Counted from the stretch's first letter, positions 20,049-30,993 are shown. The stretch is DNA of 41,472 nucleotides from Halothiobacillaceae bacterium (GCA_006212015.1 SDAY01000006.1:1-41472), one strand, 5' to 3'. The notes: generated from the sequence alone by a model not told the origin. Numbers and translations: made by a program.

Positions 20049-20345
20049 TTAACGCGGGGGCAGGGGTGGCGGAAGGATGCGGGGCGCATCAATCGCCACG
20101 CGCTTCTCGCGCCCGCTCTCGCCGGACAGCAGTTCCACCCGGGACCTGGGCACCCCGAAGGCGTCCGCCAGCAGTTCGATCAGCGCCTTGTTGGCCGCGC
20201 CATCCACCGGCGGGGCGTTGAGGCGCACGCGCAGGCGGCCCTCGCGCACGTCCTCCAGCCCGGCCTTGCTGGAGCGCGGCTGCACGCGCACGCTCAGGAT
20301 CAGGCGCTCGCCGTCCCAGCGGAACCAGTCGCCGGAATCCGTCAA
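20049..20345 (-). CDS. yggU: YggU/DUF167 family protein
   Basis: 98 residues from a TTG at 20343-20345 that overlaps the yggT stop (TTGA), giving [19 protein letters not shown]. The family core is clear: [62 protein letters not shown] longer reading of the same frame runs antisense through yggT and is rejected. DUF167 proteins are small, widespread and of unknown biochemical role, and are commonly encoded next to yggT. No ATG lies near the start, so TTG with coupling to yggT is the best choice. Confidence 0.88.
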   Translation of the reverse strand: MTDSGDWFRWDGERLILSVRVQPRSSKAGLEDVREGRLRVRLNAPPVDGAANKALIELLADAFGVPRSRVELLSGESGREKRVAIDAPRILPPPLPPR

Positions 20346-20905
20346 AACACCAGGCCCAGCAAGGCGGGCATGAGCAGGATCTTGGCCATCTGGATGACCA
20401 GCAGCAGGGCGATGGGCGAGAGGTCGATGCCGCCAAGCTCCGGCAGGATGCGGCGGATCGGCCGCAGCAGCGGGGTGATCAACCCGTCGAGCAGGCGCGC
20501 GGCCGGGGCGCCCTGGGCGTTCGGGAACCAGCTCAGCAGGGCGTGGATGATCACGCCCCAGAACAGCATGTCGAGCGCCAGTTCGAGCAGGTGCAGCGGC
20601 GCGAGCAGGAGCAGCAGGGCGACATGGGGCACGCCGCCGCTGATCGTGTAGGCCAGCAGCAGGAACAGGAAGGCCACGGCAACGGCCGCCACCAGCGCGG
20701 CGGAGTCCTGCCCGGCCAGCGGCGGGATGACCTTCCGCAGCGGCGCAAGCAGGGGGTTGGTGGCGCGCACGATGGCCTGGGTGACCGGGTTGTAGAAATC
20801 CACGCGTGCGGCCTGCAGGAAAAAGCGCAGCAGCAGGAAGATGATGACCAGGTCGAACACCATGCGCAGCAGCAGGACCATCGGGTGGGCGAGAGACGTA
20901 TCCAT
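20342..20905 (-). CDS. yggT: YggT family integral membrane protein
   Basis: 187 residues with two repeats of the YGGT domain. Each is a hydrophobic hairpin followed by a short amphipathic segment (FYNPVTQAIVRATNPLLAPLRKVIPPLAG in the first, AARLLDGLITPLLRPIRRILPELGGIDLSPI in the second). There are about four membrane segments: 10-28, 66-84, 90-115 and 165-185. Homologues are implicated in osmotic stress tolerance and, in chloroplasts and cyanobacteria (Ycf19/CCB3 relatives), in membrane organisation; the exact role here is unknown. The gene abuts proC (shared base at 20905) and overlaps yggU. Confidence 0.93.
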   Translation of the reverse strand: MDTSLAHPMVLLLRMVFDLVIIFLLLRFFLQAARVDFYNPVTQAIVRATNPLLAPLRKVIPPLAGQDSAALVAAVAVAFLFLLLAYTISGGVPHVALLLLLAPLHLLELALDMLFWGVIIHALLSWFPNAQGAPAARLLDGLITPLLRPIRRILPELGGIDLSPIALLLVIQMAKILLMPALLGLVF

Positions 20906-21729
20906 CAGGCCTGGTCCAGCATGTTGGCGAGCTCGGCGGCGCGGTCGGAGGCGGCCTTGAGGGCGGTGTCGAAGGCATCGCGCAGGCCGGCCTGCTCCAG
21001 CGCAGCGATGCCGCGCTCGGTGGTGCCGCCGGGCGAGGTGACGCGGGCGCGCAGGGTGGCGGGGTCCTCGTTCGACTCCAGCGCCAGGCGCGCCGCGCCG
21101 AGCATGGTCTCAAGCGTCAGCAGGCGCGCGGTGGCGGCGTCCAGGCCGAGCTTCTCGCCCGCCGCCTGCATCGCCTCCATCATCAGGAAGACATAGGCCG
21201 GGCCGCTGCCGGACAGCGCCGTGACGGGATCGAGCAGGGCCTCGCTGTCCACCCACACGCACACGCCGACGGCGCGCAGGATGGATTCGGCCACCGCGCG
21301 TTCGTCGCTGCCGACCTCGGCCGGGGCGAACAGACCGGTCGCGCCCGCCTGCACCAGCGCGGGCGTGTTGGGCATGGCCCGCACGATGCGGGCATGGCCG
21401 CCCAGCCAGCGACGCAGGGTGTCGATGCGCACCCCGGCGGCGATGGAGATGACCAGTGGGTCGGCGCGCAGGGCCGGGGCCAAATCCCGCGCCACCGCGC
21501 CGAGGGCCTGCGGCTTGACGGCCAGCACGATCACTCGCGCCTGCTCGATGGCCTTGAGGTTGTCAGCCACGGCGCACACACCCAGCTCGACAAGCCGGTC
21601 GCGCACGTCGGCGTTGGGATCGGACACGCACAGGCGATCGGCCGGGTGCTCGTTGCGGATCAGGCCGCCGATCAGCGCGCGGGCCATGTTGCCGCCGCCG
21701 ATGAAGGCAATGTTCGGTTTGTCGTTCAT
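20905..21729 (-). CDS. proC: Pyrroline-5-carboxylate reductase ProC
   Basis: 274 residues. The N-terminal Rossmann motif is AFIGGGNMARALIGGL. Next come VLAVKPQALGAV and IVRAMPNTPALVQAG, then the ProC signature ALSGSGPAYVFLMMEAM and the C-terminal VTSPGGTTERGIAALEQAG. The enzyme reduces 1-pyrroline-5-carboxylate to proline with NAD(P)H, the last step of proline synthesis. It is followed directly by yggT and preceded by yggS (58-base gap), the standard gammaproteobacterial order. Confidence 0.97.
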   Translation of the reverse strand: MNDKPNIAFIGGGNMARALIGGLIRNEHPADRLCVSDPNADVRDRLVELGVCAVADNLKAIEQARVIVLAVKPQALGAVARDLAPALRADPLVISIAAGVRIDTLRRWLGGHARIVRAMPNTPALVQAGATGLFAPAEVGSDERAVAESILRAVGVCVWVDSEALLDPVTALSGSGPAYVFLMMEAMQAAGEKLGLDAATARLLTLETMLGAARLALESNEDPATLRARVTSPGGTTERGIAALEQAGLRDAFDTALKAASDRAAELANMLDQA

Positions 21730-21787
21730 GGTCTTCGAGGCTCGTTCAATGTGGGTTTGAGACTATCAGAAAGACAGGAGTCCGTGC

Positions 21788-22510
21788 TCAGGATCGCGCG
21801 CCGAAGATGGCCGTGCCGACCCGCACCAGGGTCGCGCCTTCCATGACGGCGGCCTCCAGGTCGTCCGACATGCCCATCGACAGGGTGTCCAGCGGCAGCC
21901 CCTCGCCGCGCAACTGCTCGAACAGCTCGCGCACGCGGCGGAAGCTGTCGCGCTGCACGGCGGGGTCGTCCGATGGCCTGGGAATGGCCATCAGCCCGCG
22001 CAGGCGCAGGGCCGGCAGGGCGGCGACGGCATGGGCCAGCTCGGCAAGCTCCTCGGGCAGGGCGCCGGACTTGCTGTCCTCGCGGTCGATGTTGACCTGG
22101 ATGCAGACATTCAAGGGCGGACGGCCTGCGGGCCGCTGCGCGCTCAGGCGCTCGGCCGTGCGCAGACGAAAGACGCTATGCACCCAGTCGAAGGACTCCG
22201 CAATGGCGCGCGTCTTGTTGGACTGGATCGGCCCGATGAAATGCCACTCCAGCGGCAGGTCGGCCAGCGCGGCCTGCTTGATCAGCGCCTCCTGGACATA
22301 GCTTTCGCCGAACGCCCGCTGGCCGCAGCCATGCAGCTCTTTCATGCGTTCGGCCGCAACCGTCTTGCTGACCGCGACCAGGCGGGCCGCATCGGCCGCG
22401 CGACCGGCCTGGCGCAAGGCCTCGTCGAGCCGCGCCTGGACCCGGCGAAGCCCCGCGCATGCATGGATCTCCGGTTGCGCCGGATCGTGGGTCGAAGTAC
22501 CTTCGCTCAT
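21788..22510 (-). CDS. yggS: YggS/PROSC family pyridoxal-phosphate homeostasis protein
   Basis: 240 residues from ATG at 22508-22510 (MSEGTSTHDPAQ). The PLP lysine is K49 in LVAVSKTVAAE. Other family blocks are FGESYVQEALIK, LEWHFIGPIQSNKTRAIAESFDWVHSV, VCIQVNIDREDSKSG, LRLRGLMAIPRP and LSMGMSDDLEAAVMEGATLVRVGTAIFG. The protein binds PLP without enzymatic turnover and balances B6 vitamers and amino/keto acid pools. The frame remains open far upstream, but that part is antisense to pilT. It is divergent from pilT with only 25 bases between the two starts. Confidence 0.96.
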   Translation of the reverse strand: MSEGTSTHDPAQPEIHACAGLRRVQARLDEALRQAGRAADAARLVAVSKTVAAERMKELHGCGQRAFGESYVQEALIKQAALADLPLEWHFIGPIQSNKTRAIAESFDWVHSVFRLRTAERLSAQRPAGRPPLNVCIQVNIDREDSKSGALPEELAELAHAVAALPALRLRGLMAIPRPSDDPAVQRDSFRRVRELFEQLRGEGLPLDTLSMGMSDDLEAAVMEGATLVRVGTAIFGARS

Positions 22511-22535
22511 ATTTTTCGCATCATCAGGGTATGCC

Positions 22536-23570
22536 ATGGATATTGAAACCTTACTGGCCTTTTCCGTGAAGAACGGCGCCTCGGACCTGCACCTGTCCGC
22601 CGGCGAGCCCCCGATGATCCGGGTGGACGGCGACATCCGTCGCATCAACGCTCCGGCGCTGCAGCACAAGGACGTGCACAGCATGGTGTACGACATCATG
22701 AACGACAAGCAGCGCAAGGAGTACGAGGAAAACCTCGAGACCGACTTCTCGTTCGAGATCCCGGGCCTGGCCCGTTTCCGTGTCAACGCCTTCGTGCAGA
22801 ACCGCGGCGCGGGCGCGGTGTTCCGCACCATTCCCAGCAAGGTGCTGACCCTGGAGGAGCTGGGCGCGCCGAAGATCTTCAAGGAGATCGCCGACCAGCC
22901 GCGCGGCATCGTGCTGGTGACCGGCCCGACCGGCTCGGGCAAGTCGACCACCCTGGCGGCGATGGTCAACCACATCAACGAGCAGGAATACGCCCACATC
23001 CTCACCATCGAGGACCCGATCGAATTCGTCCACCAGAGCAAGAAGTCGCTGATCAACCAGCGCGAGGTGCACCGCGACACCCACAGCTTCAACAACGCCC
23101 TGCGCTCCGCCCTGCGCGAGGACCCGGACGTGATCCTGGTGGGCGAGATGCGCGACCTGGAGACCATCCGCCTGGCGCTGACCGGCGCGGAGACCGGCCA
23201 CCTCGTGTTCGGCACCCTGCACACCTCCAGCGCGGCCAAGACCATCGACCGTATCGTCGACGTGTTCCCGGCGGCGGAGAAGGAGATGGTGCGCGCCATG
23301 CTGTCCGAGTCCCTGCGCGCGGTCATCTCCCAGACCCTGCTGAAGAAGGTCGGCGGCGGCCGCGTGGCGGCGCACGAGATCATGATCGGCACCCCGGCGA
23401 TCCGCAACCTGATCCGCGAGGGCAAGATCGCGCAGATGTACTCCGCCATCCAGACCGGCCAGCAGCACGGCATGCAGACCCTCGACCAGAACCTCAAGGA
23501 GCTGGTCGCGCGCAACACCATCGCCCGCGATGCCGCCCGTTCGGCCGCCATGAACAAGGCCGATTTCTGA
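22536..23570 (+). CDS. pilT: Type IV pilus retraction ATPase PilT
   Basis: 344 residues, standard for PilT. Motifs in order: N-terminal PAS-like domain (SDLHLSAGEPPMIRVDGDI), Walker A GPTGSGKSTT with K136, Asp box ILTIEDPIEFVH, Walker B DVILVGEMRDLET, His box TGHLVFGTLHT, and the retraction motif AIRNLIREGK. PilT is a hexameric cytosolic motor that depolymerises type IVa pili for twitching motility and DNA uptake. ATG at 22536 preceded by CAGGGT. It is divergent from yggS, as in Pseudomonas. An upstream in-frame extension overlapping yggS was rejected because PilT proteins begin with MDI. Confidence 0.97.
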   Translation: MDIETLLAFSVKNGASDLHLSAGEPPMIRVDGDIRRINAPALQHKDVHSMVYDIMNDKQRKEYEENLETDFSFEIPGLARFRVNAFVQNRGAGAVFRTIPSKVLTLEELGAPKIFKEIADQPRGIVLVTGPTGSGKSTTLAAMVNHINEQEYAHILTIEDPIEFVHQSKKSLINQREVHRDTHSFNNALRSALREDPDVILVGEMRDLETIRLALTGAETGHLVFGTLHTSSAAKTIDRIVDVFPAAEKEMVRAMLSESLRAVISQTLLKKVGGGRVAAHEIMIGTPAIRNLIREGKIAQMYSAIQTGQQHGMQTLDQNLKELVARNTIARDAARSAAMNKADF

Positions 23571-23578
23571 CCCCAAGC

Positions 23579-23598
23579 CCTCCCCCATGACGGGGAGG
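23579..23598 (+). other. Hairpin between pilT and pilU
   Basis: Perfect 7-bp stem CCTCCCC (23579-23585) / GGGGAGG (23592-23598), 6-base loop, in the 56-base gap. No T-tract follows. It could give partial attenuation or stabilise the pilT message end. Confidence 0.35.
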
Positions 23599-23626
23599 CG
23601 ACAAGGAATACCGAGGTATTTATTTT

Positions 23627-24790
23627 ATGGATCGCAACCAGGCCATCGGCTACATCCACGACCTGCTGCGGCGGATGGTGGAGAACGGCGCCTCCGACCT
23701 GTTCATCACCGCCGGCGCGCCGCCCAGTGTCAAGCGCAACGGCCTGGTGCAACCGCTCACGCCGCAGATGCTCTCGCCCTCGCACTGCGAGCTGCTGACC
23801 CGTTCGATCATGAACGACAAGCAGACGGCGGAATTCGAGGAAAAGCACGAACTCAACTTCGCCATCGCCCTGCCCGGCGTGGCGCGCTTCCGCATCAACG
23901 CCTTCACCCAGCGCGGCTCGGTCGGCATGGTGCTGCGCATCATCCGCACCGACATCCCGAACTTCGAGGAGCTGCAGCTGCCGCCGGTGCTGCGCGAACT
24001 CGCGATGACCAAGCGCGGGCTGGTGATCTTCGTCGGCGCCACCAGCTCCGGCAAGTCCACCTCGCTCGCCGCCATGGTGGACTACCGCAACCAGAACTCG
24101 CAGGGGCACATCATCACCATCGAGGACCCGATCGAGTTCGTGCATCAGCACAAGAAGTGCCTGATCACCCAGCGCGAGGTCGGGGTGGACACCGAGAGCT
24201 ACGAGGTGGCGCTGAAGAACACCCTGCGCCAGGCCCCGGACGTGATCCTGATCGGCGAGGTGCGCGAGCGCGAGACCATGGACCACGCCATCGCCTTCGC
24301 CGAGACCGGCCACCTCTGCCTCTGCACCCTGCACGCCAACAACACCAACCAGGCGCTGGACCGCATCATCAACTTCTTCCCCGAGGAACGACGCGCCCAG
24401 CTGCTGATGGACCTCTCCCTCAACCTCAAGGCCATCATTTCCCAGCGCCTGTGCCGCAAGGAGGACGGCAAGGGCCGGGCGCCGGCGGTCGAGGTGTTGA
24501 TCAACACCCCGCTCATGTCCGACCTGATCTTCAAGGGCAAGGTCCACGACATGAAGGACCTGATCAAGCGCTCACGCGAGCACGGCATGCAGACCTTCGA
24601 CCAGCACCTGTTCGACCTGTACGAGGAAGGCAAGATCAACTACGAGGAGGCCCTGCGCAACGCCGACTCGGTCAACGAATTGCGCCTCAATATCAAGCTG
24701 AACGGCAAACGCGACCGCAGCCATGACCTGCTTTCGAAAACGGACAGCATGGAACTGCACGAGCATGTCGACGATGGCATGGGAGGCTGA
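23627..24790 (+). CDS. pilU: PilT-dependent retraction accessory ATPase PilU
   Basis: 387 residues, longer at the C terminus than PilT as expected for PilU. It has SDLFITAGAPPSVKRNG at the N terminus, Walker A GATSSGKSTS with K143, Asp box IITIEDPIEFVHQHKK, Walker B DVILIGEVRERET and His box GHLCLCTLHANNTNQALDRI. The PilT AIRNLIRE motif is replaced by LMSDLIFKGKVHDM, typical of PilU. PilU assists PilT under load and normally does not retract pili alone. GAGGT (23613-23617) precedes the ATG at 23627. It follows pilT in the conserved order and is followed 11 bases later by a third related ATPase. Confidence 0.95.
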   Translation: MDRNQAIGYIHDLLRRMVENGASDLFITAGAPPSVKRNGLVQPLTPQMLSPSHCELLTRSIMNDKQTAEFEEKHELNFAIALPGVARFRINAFTQRGSVGMVLRIIRTDIPNFEELQLPPVLRELAMTKRGLVIFVGATSSGKSTSLAAMVDYRNQNSQGHIITIEDPIEFVHQHKKCLITQREVGVDTESYEVALKNTLRQAPDVILIGEVRERETMDHAIAFAETGHLCLCTLHANNTNQALDRIINFFPEERRAQLLMDLSLNLKAIISQRLCRKEDGKGRAPAVEVLINTPLMSDLIFKGKVHDMKDLIKRSREHGMQTFDQHLFDLYEEGKINYEEALRNADSVNELRLNIKLNGKRDRSHDLLSKTDSMELHEHVDDGMGG

Positions 24791-24801
24791 GGTAGGCGCG
24801 C

Positions 24802-25950
24802 ATGAGCATCACCCTGCAACTCGACCCCTATCTCAGGCTGCTTGCCGAGCGCGGCGGCTCCGACCTGTTCTTCACCGTCGGCGCCCCGCCCCAGGCCAAG
24901 ATCGAGGGGGACATGCGCCCGGTCGGCCAAAACCCCATTCCTGCGGGCGGCGTGGCCAAGCTCATCTACCCTGTGCTCACCCCCGAGCAGATCCACCAGT
25001 TCGAGCAGGACCTGGAGCTCAACCTTGCGACATCCCTCGAGGGTTATGGACGCTTCCGCATCAATGTGTTCATGCAGCGCGGCGAGGTGTCCTCGGTCAT
25101 CCGGCATATCAAGGACAAGATCCCAAGCTTCGATGACCTGCGTCTGCCCGCCCATCTCAAGGAGATCATCCTGGAGAAAAACGGGCTGATCCTGATCGTC
25201 GGCGCCACCGGATCGGGCAAGTCCAGCTCGCTCGCGGCCATGCTCGGCCACCGCATCCAGAACGTATCCGGGCATGTACTGACCATCGAGGATCCGGTCG
25301 AATTCACCTTCAAGCATGGCCGCTCGATCATCAACCAGCGCGAGGTCGGCGTGGACACCCATTCCTACACCAACGCACTGAAGGAGGCGATGCGCGAGGC
25401 GCCCGACGTCATCCTGATCGGCGAGACGCGCGACAAGGAGACGATGAACCACGCCATCGCCTTCGCCGACACCGGCCACCTGTGCCTGACCACCCTGCAC
25501 GCCACCAACAGCCACCAGGCGCTGGACCGCATCCTGCGCTTCTTCCCGCCCGACGCCCGCGACCAGCTGCTGATGGACCTCTCGCTCACCCTCAAGGCCA
25601 TCATTGCCCAGCGGCTGGTCATGGGGGTGGATGGCAAGCGCCTGCCGGCCGTCGAGGTGCTGATCAATTCGCCCTACATCAGCGACCTGATCCGCCGTGG
25701 CCGCGTTGATGACCTTCCTGAAGTGATGAGCAAGGGCGGCCTGTCCGGCATGCAGACCTTCGACCAGGCCCTGTTCGAGCTCTACCAGCAGGGCCAGATC
25801 AGCAAGGACGAGGCCCTGAAGCAGTGCGACTCCCGCCGCGACCTCGAATGGCGCATGAACTTCAGCGGCGAGGAGATTCTTCCGGGCGCGCACAACATGG
25901 AAGCCCCCACCGAGGCCCCAGGCGAACTGACCCCGCTGCCGCCGATTTGA
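24802..25950 (+). CDS. Third PilT/PilU-family twitching ATPase (PilU-like paralogue)
   Basis: 382 residues. It has SDLFFTVGAPPQAKIEG, Walker A GATGSGKSSS with K140, Asp box VLTIEDPVEFTFKHG, Walker B DVILIGETRDKET, and His box TGHLCLTTLHATNSHQALDRI. The C-terminal motif is YISDLIRRGRVDDLPEV, closer to PilU than to PilT, and the protein ends in a Pro/Glu-rich tail (EAPTEAPGELTPLPPI). All ATPase residues are intact, so it is not a decayed copy. It starts 11 bases after pilU behind an AGGTAG sequence and is presumably cotranscribed. A third motor in tandem is additional to the usual pilT-pilU pair. It could modulate retraction force or serve a different pilus. Confidence 0.93.
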   Translation: MSITLQLDPYLRLLAERGGSDLFFTVGAPPQAKIEGDMRPVGQNPIPAGGVAKLIYPVLTPEQIHQFEQDLELNLATSLEGYGRFRINVFMQRGEVSSVIRHIKDKIPSFDDLRLPAHLKEIILEKNGLILIVGATGSGKSSSLAAMLGHRIQNVSGHVLTIEDPVEFTFKHGRSIINQREVGVDTHSYTNALKEAMREAPDVILIGETRDKETMNHAIAFADTGHLCLTTLHATNSHQALDRILRFFPPDARDQLLMDLSLTLKAIIAQRLVMGVDGKRLPAVEVLINSPYISDLIRRGRVDDLPEVMSKGGLSGMQTFDQALFELYQQGQISKDEALKQCDSRRDLEWRMNFSGEEILPGAHNMEAPTEAPGELTPLPPI

Positions 25951-25960
25951 GTCAGGATGG

Positions 25961-25985
25961 TGCAGGAGCGGTGCCCTCGCCGCGA
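25961..25985 (+). repeat. REP-like element (25 bases), same family as copies near the right end
   Basis: Begins TGCAGGAGCGGTGCCC and ends TCGCCGCGA. It matches 22 of 25 bases with 41365-41389 and also resembles the inverted copy at 41243-41267. It lies in the 102-base gap between convergent genes, the usual position for REP sequences. Confidence 0.7.
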
Positions 25986-26009
25986 CAGGGCCACCCGTAG
26001 CGACGCCCT

Positions 26010-26027
26010 CGCGGGGTCACCCCCGCG
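26010..26027. terminator. Hairpin between convergent genes, possible bidirectional terminator
   Basis: Perfect 7-bp stem CGCGGGG (26010-26016) / CCCCGCG (26021-26027), 4-base loop, placed between the end of the third pilus ATPase gene (plus) and the end of xth (minus). No strong T-run on either side. Confidence 0.45.
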
Positions 26028-26052
26028 TTCGCCATGATGGATTCACAGCCTC

Positions 26053-26817
26053 TCAGTCAAACTGCGCCCAGGCCGGCGCATGGTCAGACGGGCGTTCCCA
26101 GCCGCGCGGTGTCCTGTCGATGCCGGAGGCCGTGCAACGCGCCGCGAGCGGCGTGCTGGCCAGCACCAGGTCGATGCGAAGGCCAAGGTTACGCCGGAAA
26201 CCGTTCATGCGGTAGTCCCACCAGCTGAAGCTCTTCTCCGGCTGGTCGAACTTGCGGAAGACGTCCTCCAGTCCGAGCGCGCAGAGGCGTTGCAGGGCCT
26301 CGCGCTCGGGCGTGGAGCAGAGGATCTTCTCGTGCCAGGCCTTGGGGTCATGCACGTCGCGGTCGTCCGGGGCGATGTTGAAGTCGCCCAGCACCACCAT
26401 GTCCGGGTGGCGGCTCAGTTCGCCCCTGACCCAGTCATGCACGGCATTCAGCCAGTTCAGCTTGTAGGCGTACTTTTCCGACCCCACCGCCTCGCCATTG
26501 ACGACGTACAGGTCGATGACGCGCAGGCCGCCGATGGTGGCGGCCATGACCCGGCGCTGGTGGTCCTCGAAGCCCGGGATGTCGGTGACCACGTCCTCGA
26601 TCGGCTGCCGCGCGATGAGGGCCACGCCGTTGTAGGTCGGCTGGCCGGAGAAGGCGATCTCATAGCCCAGATCGCGGAAGGCCTGCGCCGGGAACAGGTC
26701 GTCGGTCAGCTTGGTCTCCTGCAGGGCCAGCACGTCGGGCTGCTCGGTCTTGAGCCAGTCGAGCACCTGCGGCAGGCGCACGCGCAGGGAGTTCACGTTC
26801 CAGGAGGCAATCTTCAT
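26053..26817 (-). CDS. xth: Exodeoxyribonuclease III (AP endonuclease)
   Basis: 254 residues from ATG at 26815-26817, giving the family N terminus MKIASWNVNSLRVRL; an in-frame ATG 15 bases upstream would add a non-conserved MTGSS. Catalytic motifs of the exonuclease-endonuclease-phosphatase fold are present: LQETKLTDD (metal Glu), IDLYVVNGE, MVVLGDFNIAPDDRD (Asp/Asn), WWDYRMNGFRRNLGLRIDLVL and the terminal SDHAPAWAQFD (catalytic His). It acts in base-excision repair, cutting at abasic sites and trimming 3' blocks. The gene is transcribed in the direction away from the origin, after the GIDE and lemA genes, with a 54-base gap. Confidence 0.95.
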   Translation of the reverse strand: MKIASWNVNSLRVRLPQVLDWLKTEQPDVLALQETKLTDDLFPAQAFRDLGYEIAFSGQPTYNGVALIARQPIEDVVTDIPGFEDHQRRVMAATIGGLRVIDLYVVNGEAVGSEKYAYKLNWLNAVHDWVRGELSRHPDMVVLGDFNIAPDDRDVHDPKAWHEKILCSTPEREALQRLCALGLEDVFRKFDQPEKSFSWWDYRMNGFRRNLGLRIDLVLASTPLAARCTASGIDRTPRGWERPSDHAPAWAQFD

Positions 26818-26871
26818 CGAGGATCCGGTCATCGGGCAACAGGGCCGCCCATTGTTTCACATCTGCCCGCT

Positions 26872-27783
26872 TCACATCTGCGGGGGCAGCCCGCGGGTCA
26901 GCAGGTGGATGAAGGCGCCGAGGGCGGCCAGCGCGCCGGCCAGCCAGAGCCAGGCCTGGATGCGCAGGCGCGCGGCCAGCTGGCGCGGGTCGTGGGTGGT
27001 GAGGATGAAGGGCCGGCCCTCGGGATCGGCCTTCAGCACATGGGTCTGCGGGGCGCCGGCCCGTTCGCGATGGCTGGCCATGGCGTGCCGGCGGGCCTCC
27101 TCGCGCAGGGCGGCAAATTCGCCCTCGTCGAGACGTCCGTCGCCATCCGCATCGAAACGCTGCCTGATCGCGGGGTCGGTCTTCCAGGCGATGACCGTGT
27201 CGCGCACGCCATCCTGCGGGCTGATCTGCAGCGGGTCGTGGCTGGTGAACCAGCCCAGGGCATAGAGCCGCTCGCCGGGCTGGATGAGCTCTTCCGTGTA
27301 GCGGTAATCGTTCGCCTGCCACCATGAGGTGCGGGCCATCATGCCCGGATCGGGCGTGTCCCCCTGCCAGACCCGCTTCCAGGCCGGTTCGACCAGGGCA
27401 TCGTCCGGGTCGATCACGCACTCGCCCGTGTCGTCCTGAAGCAGGAACAGGCTGCCGCTGGCGCCCTGGCGCACGGTGTTCCAGCGCGTGCGGTTGCTGC
27501 CGCCCTGTTCGCGCTTCTCCACCTTGAACCGCCACCAGGTGCAGGGGGTCCGGGTCAGCGGGGAGAGGATGGGGAGGCCTTCCATCAGCCGGGCGGCGCC
27601 CTCCAGCTCGACATAGCCCTGCGAGGCGGAGCGGACGAGCGAGGTCGGCACGTCCTCCATCCAGCGGCGCCTGGCCTGCAGCTTCAGGAACATGATCGTG
27701 CCGAGGATGAAAATCCCGCCCATGAACAGGGCGAACATGGCCCGTTCCGGATCGGCATGGAACAGGTCGATCAGGGCCTGCAT
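26872..27783 (-). CDS. GIDE-domain membrane protein with an EF-hand loop
   Basis: 303 residues. An N-terminal membrane segment (about 16-34) and a C-terminal one (about 276-296) enclose a soluble region. The segment VELEGAARLMEGLPILSPLTRTPCTWWRFKVEKRE, followed by TGECVIDPDDALV and the later YTEELIQPGERLYALGWF, is typical of the bacterial GIDE family, related to the BAM/GIDE part of the eukaryotic E3 ligase MULAN/MAPL. There is no RING finger. Inserted at 211-222 is a canonical EF-hand loop (DADGDGRLDEGE, acidic residues at positions 1, 3, 5, 9 and 12), which suggests calcium binding. It sits 14 bases downstream of lemA; lemA and GIDE-type genes are often neighbours. Function is unknown; annotation as an E3 ligase would be unjustified. 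Confidence 0.85.
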   Translation of the reverse strand: MQALIDLFHADPERAMFALFMGGIFILGTIMFLKLQARRRWMEDVPTSLVRSASQGYVELEGAARLMEGLPILSPLTRTPCTWWRFKVEKREQGGSNRTRWNTVRQGASGSLFLLQDDTGECVIDPDDALVEPAWKRVWQGDTPDPGMMARTSWWQANDYRYTEELIQPGERLYALGWFTSHDPLQISPQDGVRDTVIAWKTDPAIRQRFDADGDGRLDEGEFAALREEARRHAMASHRERAGAPQTHVLKADPEGRPFILTTHDPRQLAARLRIQAWLWLAGALAALGAFIHLLTRGLPPQM

Positions 27784-27797
27784 GCGGGGTCAGCCCG

Positions 27798-28376
27798 TCA
27801 GTGGCTGCCGAACAGCTTGCCGATATTCACGTCGGCCTTTTCCTGCTCGCTGAACTCCAGCAGGTCGGCAGAGCGGAAGCCGAACATGTTGGCCACGATC
27901 ACGTCCGGGAACTGCTCGATGCGCACGTTGTTGGCATTGACCGACTCGTTGTAGAACTCGCGCCGGTCGGCGATCGAGCTCTCCAGACCGGAGATGCGCG
28001 CCTGCAGGTGCTGGAAGGTCTCGTTGGCCTTGAGCTCCGGATAGGCCTCGGCCACCGCGAACAGGTTGCCCAGGCCCAGGCGCAATTCGCCCTCCGCCAT
28101 GCCCAGGTCAGGCACATCGTGCGCCTCGCGCGCGGCCTGCACGGCGTTGCGCGCGCGCATGACCCGCTCCAGCGTCTCCTGCTCGAACTTCATGTACTGG
28201 CGGCAGGTTTCGACCAGCTTGGGCAGTTCGTCGTGGCGCTGCTTGAGCAGCACGTCGATGTTCGACCAGGCCTTGCTCACCGCATGCTTGAGGCGCACGA
28301 GGTTGTTGTAGATCAGTATCCCGTACAGCAGCAGGGCGCCGACCAGGGCCAGAAAGACGATCAGGGCAATGCTCAT
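27798..28376 (-). CDS. lemA: LemA family membrane protein
   Basis: 192 residues. One N-terminal membrane segment (about 5-24; IALIVFLALVGALLLYGILIYN) leads into the LemA signature NLVRLKHAVSKAWSNIDVLLKQRHDELPKLVETCRQYMKFEQETLERVMRAR. The C-terminal helical bundle contains AYPELKANETFQHLQARISGLESSIADRREFYNESVNANN and FPDVIVANMFGF. LemA proteins have no settled function and are found in many bacteria together with membrane partners. A good ribosome-binding site (AAGGAGCG, complement of 28381-28388) and an extended -10 promoter precede it. It is transcribed together with the GIDE gene. Confidence 0.94.
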   Translation of the reverse strand: MSIALIVFLALVGALLLYGILIYNNLVRLKHAVSKAWSNIDVLLKQRHDELPKLVETCRQYMKFEQETLERVMRARNAVQAAREAHDVPDLGMAEGELRLGLGNLFAVAEAYPELKANETFQHLQARISGLESSIADRREFYNESVNANNVRIEQFPDVIVANMFGFRSADLLEFSEQEKADVNIGKLFGSH

Positions 28377-28405
28377 GGAACGCTCCTTGGGATCACGCCC
28401 GACCG

Positions 28406-28414
28406 ATCATAGCA
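28406..28414 (-). promoter_or_regulatory. Extended -10 promoter of lemA
   Basis: On the minus strand the sequence reads TGCTATGAT: an extended -10 TG followed by TATGAT (complement of 28406-28411). It lies about 30 bases before the lemA start. A -35 match is weak, as is common with extended -10 promoters. It would make lemA-GIDE a unit separate from gyrB. Confidence 0.5.
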
Positions 28415-28473
28415 GGACATTGGAAAGGTCCGACATCGGGCCTTGCGCTGAAAGTGACAGGCCTGTCGGCGGA

Positions 28474-30993
<2,520 letters not shown>

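Noticed and set aside
22511-24547. Upstream extension of yggS on the minus strand into the pilT/pilU region
   Set aside because: Only the part from 22510 matches YggS. The extension is antisense to the well-conserved pilT and pilU.
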